DNA from: Pelotomaculum sp.
Lineage (GTDB): Bacteria; Bacillota; Desulfotomaculia; Desulfotomaculales; Pelotomaculaceae
Direction of reading: 5' to 3'
Assembly: GCA_018435055.1 (NCBI GenBank)
Contig: JAHDOA010000022.1
Location: 50,040 to 114,039 of the forward strand
DNA: 64,000 nt
The notes under the pieces are model-generated. The model was not told the DNA's origin. It saw only the letters and a program-made list of their open reading frames with translations, and did not search any database. The position numbers and the translations under genes are program-made. This document shows positions 34,063 through 40,306 of the stretch, piece by piece; the stretch's first letter is position 1, and each line of letters begins with the position of its first letter.

Positions 34063-34870
34063 GGCGTAGCCGGCAAGGTTTTTTTTTCAGGGCAATGACG
34101 GCTGTCTTGAAATCGACGTAGCTGTCCGAAAAATCTACCTGTTTGCTTCTTTCTTCAGTAATGGCTATGCCGTCGGCAATCATATCCGCCTTGCCGGAGG
34201 CCAGGGCGGCAATAAGAGTGGAAAATTCCATCGTCTGTATTTCCAGGGATCGCCCCTCATGCGCCGCAAATCTTTTAACCAGTTCGATATCAAAACCGGT
34301 ATACTGGCCATTGATGTAGGCGACATAGGGCAGGTCGGCCACCGCCACCGCCGGCGTTAATTTTTGGCCGGTACCGGGGTTGGGGCCATCTGGAATTACC
34401 GCCTGTTCCGGGTCGTTTTCAAACCAGCGGTCGTACATTTCATCATAAGTCCCGTTACTTCTGATTTCCTTAAGAAAATCATTGAACCTGACGCGCAGGG
34501 CCGGGTTATTCTTATTAAAACCTACCCCCAGGGGCAGGGACATGGCGTTATCCGTCAATAAGCCAATGTCGTCATTGTTATTGATAATCACTTTTGCGCT
34601 GGTATAATCGTACGTGGCCACATCGATTTTACCGCCTTTCAGGGCCAGGATCATATCGGCGGTGCCGTTGCAGTGTACGATTTCCGCTTCGGGGTAATGC
34701 TCCCTGACAAAGGCATCAAAGACAGTGCCGGTATAAACGCCGACACGCTTATCTGCTATGTCGTCAATGGTCTTTAGCGTCCCGGCGACATTTTCCCCCT
34801 TGCCGCCGCATCCCGCGCCAAACAGCAACACCAGGGAAACCAGGACCAGTATGTATGCTTTTTTGCTCAT
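34007..34870 (-). CDS. Circularly permuted substrate-binding lipoprotein, frameshifted from permease
   Basis: This 287-residue lipoprotein (lipobox GAGC) is related to SBP_bac_3 binding proteins, but its halves are exchanged. The part that normally comes second comes first (IADKRVGVYTGTV, then NGTYDEMYDRWF), followed by the normally N-terminal part (YINGQYTGFDIELVKRF, then ITEERSKQVDFSDSY). The last 23 codons after LKKK are out-of-frame sequence: an A9 run separates it from the permease frame. It overlaps the permease by 56 bases. Two other proteins in the window have the same permuted order. Confidence 0.85.
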   Translation of the reverse strand: MSKKAYILVLVSLVLLFGAGCGGKGENVAGTLKTIDDIADKRVGVYTGTVFDAFVREHYPEAEIVHCNGTADMILALKGGKIDVATYDYTSAKVIINNNDDIGLLTDNAMSLPLGVGFNKNNPALRVRFNDFLKEIRSNGTYDEMYDRWFENDPEQAVIPDGPNPGTGQKLTPAVAVADLPYVAYINGQYTGFDIELVKRFAAHEGRSLEIQTMEFSTLIAALASGKADMIADGIAITEERSKQVDFSDSYVDFKTAVIALKKKPCRLRHGTTERRNGSPILTKGCR

Positions 34871-34935
34871 GCTAGTATCAATTCCTCCCCCATCCTGCCG
34901 TCAAAAACGTGAGACCTGGGATGCCTGGAACGGTG

Positions 34936-35148
34936 TTAAAAATGATCAGGTTTTATTTCTGTAAATGCTGTGTGACCGGTAGCGTTTCTATGCGATTGCA
35001 GGGCTGCCGGCATATCCGCCGCGGGACCGTGGAAAGTCCAGGGACACGTTACGCAACAAAATGTAACCGTGTCCCTGCCGTAGGACCCGCCCTGCACCTG
35101 ATCAAGTTGTCCTTCTGGCAATCTTTGATCCTTTAGGTTCTCTTTCAC
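34936..35148 (-). CDS. Double-glycine peptide precursor, CxxC/HxxxxxH type (1)
   Basis: This 70-residue precursor has a 21-residue leader ending PEGQLDQVQGG. The core contains CVTCPWTF and SHRNATGH, a C-x2-C-x17-H-x5-H pattern like a small zinc finger. The start is GTG, preceded by the conserved GGGGGTGATGGTATC seen before several sibling genes. It is the last core of this type before the importer genes. It is presumably exported and cleaved by the NHLM transporter; its action is unknown. Confidence 0.82.
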   Translation of the reverse strand: MKENLKDQRLPEGQLDQVQGGSYGRDTVTFCCVTCPWTFHGPAADMPAALQSHRNATGHTAFTEIKPDHF

Positions 35149-35177
35149 GATACCATCACCCCCGTAAATTTCATCTG

Positions 35178-35381
35178 TTAAACGTATTTAACGTCATACT
35201 GGGTGTGTTTTCTGGCCTTGAAATGCATATCTTGAGCGTATTTCGCCATATCCTCACGCCCTTCATATTTCCAGTCGCACTGCAGGCAAGAAATCAACAG
35301 ATAGCGCTTGTCCGTGCCGCCGCCCTGCACCTTGCCCAACTGCTCATCTAATAATTTTTCGTCCATCGGGTCCTTTTTCAC
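35178..35381 (-). CDS. Double-glycine peptide precursor, CxxC/HxxxxxH type (2)
   Basis: This 67-residue precursor has a leader ending LLDEQLGKVQGG. The core has CLQCDWKYEG and MHFKARKH, so C-x2-C and H-x5-H are kept, but the usual TGH is RKH. It starts with GTG after CGGAGGATGGTGGTATC. It is 29 bases upstream of the next precursor in the minus-strand order. Confidence 0.82.
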   Translation of the reverse strand: MKKDPMDEKLLDEQLGKVQGGGTDKRYLLISCLQCDWKYEGREDMAKYAQDMHFKARKHTQYDVKYV

Positions 35382-35458
35382 GATACCACCATCCTCCGTA
35401 AATTCAATTGAACAGATTGGGACCTGTTAAATCAGGGTGTTGTTTCCAGAATCAAAAA

Positions 35459-35488
35459 GGTGTCAACAACCCCGTCCCCATGACAACC
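35459..35488 (-). repeat. REP palindrome, copy 8 (C orientation)
   Basis: GGTGTCA and TGACAACC ends flank ACAACCCCGTCCCCA. It lies between two precursor genes, 10 bases from the stop of the upstream one. Confidence 0.88.
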
Positions 35489-35497
35489 CGTGACAAC

Positions 35498-35713
35498 TTA
35501 TATGTATGTGTAGGTAAACTGATCGTGGCCGGTATCTTTTGTATGTTGTGACTGGGCAAATCCACCCTTCAATCCAGAACCGATGAAATGCCAGCTGCAT
35601 TCCTGATACAGACAACGGATCTTGACATTTTCTTCGGGAAGGGAGCCAAATCCGCCTTGCACATTTTCCAACTGATCTTCCGGCAGCTTTTCATCTTTCG
35701 AGTCCTTTTTCAC
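35498..35713 (-). CDS. Double-glycine peptide precursor, CxxxxC/HxxxxxH type (3)
   Basis: This 71-residue precursor has a leader ending PEDQLENVQGG. The core has CLYQECSWHF and QHTKDTGHDQF, giving C-x4-C and H-x5-H. The start is GTG after CAGGAGTGATGGTATC. Its leader is the closest match to the relic leader at 12.4 kb. Confidence 0.82.
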   Translation of the reverse strand: MKKDSKDEKLPEDQLENVQGGFGSLPEENVKIRCLYQECSWHFIGSGLKGGFAQSQHTKDTGHDQFTYTYI

Positions 35714-35786
35714 GATACCATCACTCCTGTAAATTTATGAATGGATTGTGCCCTGGTAAATCAGGGTGTTGTTTCCAAGACAAAAA

Positions 35787-35813
35787 GTGTCAACAACCCC
35801 GTCCCCGTGACAC
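35787..35813 (-). repeat. REP palindrome, copy 9 (C orientation)
   Basis: GTGTCA and TGACAC arms flank ACAACCCCGTCCCCG, between precursor genes 3 and 4. Confidence 0.88.
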
Positions 35814-35825
35814 CCCTAACACTCC

Positions 35826-36065
35826 TTAATGCCCGACTCTTTCTGGTGGTTTGCACGATCCGAACAGATTGTGGCCGGTGGCGTTTGTATGCGCATGCTG
35901 GGCGGCCGCCAATCCTTCCACAAGCCCGTTATATACCCAGCTGCACCCCGGCTGCAGGCAATAAATTATGGTTGCGTTCTTGCCCTGGCCAGACACGAAT
36001 CCGCCCCGTACCCGGTCCAACTGCTCTTCTAATAATTTCTCTTCTTTCTGGTCCTTTTTCATCAT
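35826..36065 (-). CDS. Double-glycine peptide precursor, CxxxxC/HxxxxxH type (4)
   Basis: I use the ATG at 36065, eight bases after GGGAGG, rather than the upstream TTG inside that site. The product is 79 residues, with a leader ending LLEEQLDRVRGG. The core has CLQPGCSWVYNG and HTNATGHNLFG. It is nearly identical in leader and core to precursor 7, so the two are recent duplicates. The C-terminal tail SCKPPERVGH is its own. Confidence 0.82.
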   Translation of the reverse strand: MMKKDQKEEKLLEEQLDRVRGGFVSGQGKNATIIYCLQPGCSWVYNGLVEGLAAAQHAHTNATGHNLFGSCKPPERVGH

Positions 36066-36193
36066 TTCAGTTGCCTCCCGCAATAGAAATATTTTTATTT
36101 GCTTGCATCAGTCCAATCGGTTAGCTTAAAATAGATTTTGGCTAGGGGCCATTTATAAAGGTTCGCTCAAAATAACCCGGGATTGCCTGCCCG

Positions 36194-36415
36194 TCAGCCC
36201 GACACCCCCGGTCCAAACAGATTGTGACCGGTTGCGTTTGTATGCGTTTGCTGGGCGGCTGACGCTCCTTCTGCAGGACCGTCATAAAACCAGCCGCACC
36301 CCGGCTGCTGGCAAAAAATTATGGATATGGACCTGATCACAATAGGCCCAGTTCCGCCCTGAACCTTACCCAGCAGTTCTTCCGGCAGCTTTACGTCTTT
36401 AGAATCCCTTTTCAT
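36194..36415 (-). CDS. Double-glycine peptide precursor, CxxxxC/HxxxxxH type (5)
   Basis: This 73-residue precursor starts with ATG after AGAGGTGACGGTATC. The leader ends LPEELLGKVQGG. The core has CQQPGCGWFYDG and THTNATGHNLFGPG. A remnant of the 3' end of a second copy of this gene lies at 37141-37200. Confidence 0.82.
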   Translation of the reverse strand: MKRDSKDVKLPEELLGKVQGGTGPIVIRSISIIFCQQPGCGWFYDGPAEGASAAQQTHTNATGHNLFGPGVSG

Positions 36416-36499
36416 GATACCGTCACCTCTCTGCGATTTATTAAAATAGATGGGGTTAAGAGCTGATAATTCAGGGCGTCGTCTTTCAAAGGTAAAAAT

Positions 36500-36526
36500 G
36501 CGTCAACAACCCCGTCCCTCCGACGC
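36500..36526 (-). repeat. REP palindrome, copy 10 (C orientation, compensated arms)
   Basis: The arms read GCGTC and GACGC, where other copies have GTGTC and GACAC. Both sides have changed so that pairing is kept. It lies between precursor genes 5 and 6. Confidence 0.85.
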
Positions 36527-36535
36527 CCGGGGATA

Positions 36536-36748
36536 TCACTCAAAGGTTCTGGTTTCCCTTGAGTCGTACCATCTGTGACCGGTATCTCTTGTATGTATTT
36601 TCTGGGCGGTTAAAGCCACATCCGCAGGCCCTTCATATGTCCAGGGGCATTGCTGGCAGTGGACCGTGACTATATTTTTACTGGCGCCGCCCTGCACCCG
36701 TCCCAGCTGCTCATCCAGCAGTTTTTCATTTTTCAGGTCTTTTTTCAC
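36536..36748 (-). CDS. Double-glycine peptide precursor, CxxC/HxxxxxH type (6)
   Basis: This 70-residue precursor starts with GTG after GGGGGTGATGGTATC, the same signal as precursor 1. The leader ends LLDEQLGRVQGG. The core has CQQCPWTYEG and IHTRDTGHRWYD, a clean C-x2-C-x17-H-x5-H spacing. It has a charged tail (DSRETRTFE). Confidence 0.82.
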   Translation of the reverse strand: MKKDLKNEKLLDEQLGRVQGGASKNIVTVHCQQCPWTYEGPADVALTAQKIHTRDTGHRWYDSRETRTFE

Positions 36749-36772
36749 GATACCATCACCCCCGACACCCTT

Positions 36773-37015
36773 TTAATGCCCGAATTCTGTTATTTTGTAC
36801 GGTCCAAACAGATTGTGGCCGGTGGCGTTTGTATGCGCCTGCTGGGCAGCCGCCAATCCTTCCGCATTCCCGACATAAGGATAAAGCCAGCTGCACCCCG
36901 GCTGCAGGCAATAAATTATGGTCGCGTTCTTGCCCTGGCCAGACACGAATCCGCCCTGTACCCGATCCAACTGCTCTTCTAGTAATTTTTCTTCTTTCAA
37001 ATCCTTTTTCGTCAT
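36773..37015 (-). CDS. Double-glycine peptide precursor, CxxxxC/HxxxxxH type (7)
   Basis: The ATG at 37015 follows CAGGAGG at a normal distance, giving 80 residues. The leader ends LLEEQLDRVQGG. The core has CLQPGCSWLYPYVGNAEG and HTNATGHNLFG. It matches precursor 4 closely but has a two-residue insertion after the tryptophan (19 instead of 17 residues between cysteine and histidine). It belongs to a duplicated block that also includes the decayed copy of precursor 5. Confidence 0.82.
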   Translation of the reverse strand: MTKKDLKEEKLLEEQLDRVQGGFVSGQGKNATIIYCLQPGCSWLYPYVGNAEGLAAAQQAHTNATGHNLFGPYKITEFGH

Positions 37016-37140
37016 TTCCATTACCTCCTGCAATAAAAGATTATTTAATTGTTTGCATTAATCCAATCGGTTAGCTGAACAGATTTTGGTTAGTGGCATT
37101 TATAAGGGTTTGCTCAAAGTAACCCGGGATTGCCTACCCG

Positions 37141-37200
37141 TCACCCCGACACCCCCGGTCCAAACAGATTGTGACCGGTTGCGTTTGTATGCGTTTGCGG
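37141..37200 (-). pseudogene. Remnant of a duplicated peptide precursor 5
   Basis: These bases almost repeat 36194-36240 and its flank, encoding QTHTNATGHNLFGPGV, the end of precursor 5. The rest of the gene is deleted: the sequence passes directly to its upstream flank (GATAGGGTTAAG, then the GGGCGTCGTCTT segment also found near 36478). The surrounding 37016-37337 gap holds this remnant and two repeats. Confidence 0.75.
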
Positions 37201-37255
37201 GTAGATAGGGTTAAGAACTGATAATTCAGGGCGTCGTCTTTTCAAATGTCAAAAA

Positions 37256-37284
37256 GGTGTCAACAACCCCGTCCCCTTGACAAC
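37256..37284 (-). repeat. REP palindrome, copy 11a (C orientation)
   Basis: GGTGTCA and TTGACAAC ends flank ACAACCCCGTCCCC. It is directly followed by a partial second copy. Confidence 0.9.
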
Positions 37285-37286
37285 AT

Positions 37287-37312
37287 TTCAACAACCCCGT
37301 CCCCTTGACAAC
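37287..37312 (-). repeat. REP palindrome, copy 11b (C orientation, 5' shortened)
   Basis: TTCAACAACCCCGTCCCC then TTGACAAC. It is a tandem copy in the same orientation that lacks its GGTG end. Confidence 0.85.
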
Positions 37313-37337
37313 ATTGACAACACCCCTAAAAACACGT

Positions 37338-37538
37338 TTAGGCAAAATGATTGTGGCCGGTCTCTCTGGTATGTTTCGCCCGGGCGGCGTTAATTGTCTC
37401 TTTGGCGCCGGAGTACTGCCAGCCGCATCCCCCGACCAAACAACGGGTCGTGACTGCGAAGTCTGGTATAGACAAACCGCCTTGCACATTATCCAACTGC
37501 TCTTCCAGCAGTTTTTCGCCTTTCAGGTCTTTTTTCAT
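37338..37538 (-). CDS. Double-glycine peptide precursor, CxxxxC/HxxxxxH type (8)
   Basis: The second ATG (37538) is used because the first overlaps GGGAGGT. The product is 66 residues, with a leader ending LLEEQLDNVQGG. The core has CLVGGCGWQYSG and KHTRETGHNHFA. It is the most upstream member of this core type in the block. Confidence 0.82.
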   Translation of the reverse strand: MKKDLKGEKLLEEQLDNVQGGLSIPDFAVTTRCLVGGCGWQYSGAKETINAARAKHTRETGHNHFA

Positions 37539-37730
37539 TTTCATTACCTCCCGTAAATTTTATTTGTTATAGATATATACGATCCGCAATCAAAACCGTC
37601 ACATGTGATTCTGAATATTTTTAAACATTTAACCAGTACAATGAGAAAGACGCCTTTTGGGTAACTTTACAAGGGTCTGTATAAATTTATGCGCGGGCCG
37701 GTTCTGCCGCTTTTTCGATACCAGTACTCC

Positions 37731-37991
37731 TTAAAACTTGAAATCGACAAATGAATGTTTGCAGGCTGAGCAGAAATTTGCATAATCGGGATCCGGCAGA
37801 TTTGGTTTTGGTTCCCGGCTTATACATGTGTTCTGTCTACCTTCATTAATGTGCATCTCTACTATATTATGGGGATAAAGTTTACAGGCTAGTTGATAGG
37901 CTCCGCCCGTTACCCGCGCAAGATTTTCGTCGGGCAGCGCTTTTCCCTGCCCGTTCTTCCCGGCTATTTTTTTCATGTTTTCTTCAGACAT
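37731..37991 (-). CDS. Double-glycine peptide precursor, four-cysteine type (B)
   Basis: This 86-residue precursor has a leader ending ALPDENLARVTGG. The core has CKLYPHNIV, EGRQNTC and a terminal FCSACKHSF, so four cysteines ending in CxxC and no H-x5-H. It is related to the precursor at 31694-31939. It is the first gene after the export genes, 83 bases from the second ABC gene. The start ATG follows GGAAGAAGGAAAG. Confidence 0.82.
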   Translation of the reverse strand: MSEENMKKIAGKNGQGKALPDENLARVTGGAYQLACKLYPHNIVEMHINEGRQNTCISREPKPNLPDPDYANFCSACKHSFVDFKF

Positions 37992-38074
37992 GATTCTTTC
38001 CTTCTTCCTAACATATCATTTTTTACTTGTATACGACTAACCAGACAAACCGTCACGTGTGATTCCCAGGTTTT

Positions 38075-40294
38075 TTAAAAGAGCGTGGTTTTGCCCACGA
38101 AGGTTTCATCGTCCAGCCGTTGCCTTTTTACCAGTTCGGCGAAATAGGCGCCTTTTTGGATCAGCTCTTCATAGGGGCCGTCTTCGGCGATTTTGCCGTT
38201 TTCCAGCACGATGATGCGGTCGCAGTTGCGGATGGTGGAAAGCCGGTGGGCGATGACGATGCGAGTGCTGCGCAGGGAGTCCAGGGCCTCGGATACCTGT
38301 TTCTGGGTAATATTGTCGAGAGCCGAGGTGGCTTCGTCAAACATCAGCACCCGGGGTTTGGGGACAACCGCCCGGGCAATCATCAGCCGCTGGCGCTGGC
38401 CGCCGGAAATGCCGCCGCTGCCTTCGGAAATCATGGTATGCATGCCCATCGGCATGGCCCGGATATCCTCGGCAATACCGGCCAGTTCCGCAGCCCGCCA
38501 GGCGTCCTCCAGGGTTAGCCAGGGGGCTGAAACGACGATGTTGGAAAAAATATCGCCGGCAAAAAGCCGCCCGTTTTGCGTTACCGCTCCGATATGCTGG
38601 CGCAGCGACCTCAGGTCAAGGCGGGCGATGTCCTGTCCGTCATAATAGATCGCTCCCCTTTGCGGTGTTTCAAATCCCAGCAGGAGGCGCATCAAGGTCG
38701 ATTTCCCGCAGCCGGTTTTGCCCACAATGGCCACATACTGGCCGGCCGGTATTTTCAGAGTGAGGTTGTCCAGGACCAGGGGCATTTCCTCGTTGTAACG
38801 GAAAGACACGTTGTTTATCTCAATACTGCCCGTGAGCCTGGTAACAACCTGTTTATTTTCTCCCACCTCCGGTACTGTCTGCAGGAGCGGCTCCACCATC
38901 TCCATCAGCGGTTTTATGTTGGCCAGGGATGTGGCCACGCCGGCAAGGGACATCATCGCGCCGTTTACCAGGCCGAAGGAGGCGCTGAAAGCCATATAGT
39001 CGGCCACCGAAACACGGGCCGCAGCGGCAAAATAGTAGATCACGATGGCGCCCGCCAGGGAGATGGCGGCGGCAATGACCGGCTGTATCTTGATTAAGGC
39101 CGGCGGATTAAAAGATAAATCCGCCTGATCTTTATACAGCCCGGCCCATTTGGCAAAGACACGGCGTTCCGCGCCGGCCAGCTTGATTTTTTGCACACCG
39201 TTGAAACTGGCAAAGGTAAGGCCGCTCAGACGCGCGTTAGTTGTTAACTGCCGGCGGGTGAGGTCCAGCTGGATCAGGCTGCTCACAACGGTAACAGCGA
39301 GCTGGGCCAGGATTACCAGGAGGGCGGGGGCCACCAGGGCCGGGGTGAAGCTCATAATCTGAAATACATAGACAAAGGAGAACAGGGCGGTGAGCACAGT
39401 AGACAAAAAGACGCCCGTGAGCATCTCGCAAAGCTGCCCGACAGCAGCCACCCGGGCGCTCAGCTCGCCGGCGTTGTATTCTTTAAAAAAAACGGCGGGC
39501 AGCGAGAGGACCCGGCTCATGGCGGCCGCTTCCACGGGGATGGTCATTTTGCTCTGCACCCGGGTCATCAAAAGTGTTTTGGTAATGTCGATCAGTAAGG
39601 CGGATAGGGTCACCCCCAGGAGCAATACTGTCACCGGCAGCAGCAGGCCTATTTCCCCGGCGGGGATCACCCGGTCGAAAACCAGCCGGGTGGCGTAGGG
39701 AGTGAACAAACCCAGCAGGCTGGCCGCCAGGCTGGCCAGGGCCACAAAAATAAGGTCGGTCCGGGAAAGTGCGCCGGCGATGTAATGCAGCAAGTCGGCC
39801 AGCCTCATTTTTTTTAAGGGGAAGGGCCGGTAAAAACAAAAGGCTTCCTCCTGCAGCATGTCCCTGGTTTTCCGTGTAAGCCTGACCTTTTTGCCGCTTT
39901 CGTAATCAAAAAACTCATATCCGGCCAGTCCAACGGGGACGAGCGCCACCGCGTCGCCGCCTCTGGTCTGTCCCAGCATGGGGCCGGTGGAGTCGCGCCA
40001 CCAGTCGCCCTGCAGCTTCACCACCCGGCGCATAATGCCGGTAGGGCGCAGCAGGTATTCGAGCTGGTCGTTGACGCCGGTGATTTCCTCGGGCAGTTCC
40101 CCGGGCTTGATATGATAAAACTTGAGGATCTCCTCGATGGCGTTTTTTGTTTTTGAGCGGTCGGTCTGCAACGCGGCCGCTATCGCCTTTTTGCCCAGGA
40201 CAACGGAGGAAAGCTGGGCAAAGGCGTTTTGCATGGCTTCGTCATCGTACTGGACCCTTGTTTTTATTTGTTCATCAAACCAGCCTTTACTCAC
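38075..40294 (-). CDS. NHLM-type peptide export ABC transporter (second ABC protein)
   Basis: This 739-residue protein has an N-terminal region of about 160 residues, typical of the ATP-binding partner in NHLM systems (GDWWRDSTGPMLG, about residues 97-109). It has no C39 cysteine. A transmembrane domain with about six helices (170-460) and an ABC domain follow: Walker A GKTGCGKST (525-533), signature SGGQRQR, Walker B VLMFDEATSALD. It probably pairs with the peptidase-containing ABC protein encoded 12 bases upstream. Start GTG after AGGAG. Confidence 0.9.
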   Translation of the reverse strand: MSKGWFDEQIKTRVQYDDEAMQNAFAQLSSVVLGKKAIAAALQTDRSKTKNAIEEILKFYHIKPGELPEEITGVNDQLEYLLRPTGIMRRVVKLQGDWWRDSTGPMLGQTRGGDAVALVPVGLAGYEFFDYESGKKVRLTRKTRDMLQEEAFCFYRPFPLKKMRLADLLHYIAGALSRTDLIFVALASLAASLLGLFTPYATRLVFDRVIPAGEIGLLLPVTVLLLGVTLSALLIDITKTLLMTRVQSKMTIPVEAAAMSRVLSLPAVFFKEYNAGELSARVAAVGQLCEMLTGVFLSTVLTALFSFVYVFQIMSFTPALVAPALLVILAQLAVTVVSSLIQLDLTRRQLTTNARLSGLTFASFNGVQKIKLAGAERRVFAKWAGLYKDQADLSFNPPALIKIQPVIAAAISLAGAIVIYYFAAAARVSVADYMAFSASFGLVNGAMMSLAGVATSLANIKPLMEMVEPLLQTVPEVGENKQVVTRLTGSIEINNVSFRYNEEMPLVLDNLTLKIPAGQYVAIVGKTGCGKSTLMRLLLGFETPQRGAIYYDGQDIARLDLRSLRQHIGAVTQNGRLFAGDIFSNIVVSAPWLTLEDAWRAAELAGIAEDIRAMPMGMHTMISEGSGGISGGQRQRLMIARAVVPKPRVLMFDEATSALDNITQKQVSEALDSLRSTRIVIAHRLSTIRNCDRIIVLENGKIAEDGPYEELIQKGAYFAELVKRQRLDDETFVGKTTLF

Positions 40295-40306
40295 AACGCG
40301 CTTCTC

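Noticed and set aside
35178..37544. Peptide cores as lanthipeptide or sactipeptide precursors
   Set aside because: No LanM, LanB/C, radical SAM, YcaO or other tailoring gene lies between 31 and 47 kb, and the conserved residues are C, C, W, H, H rather than Ser/Thr/Cys pairs.
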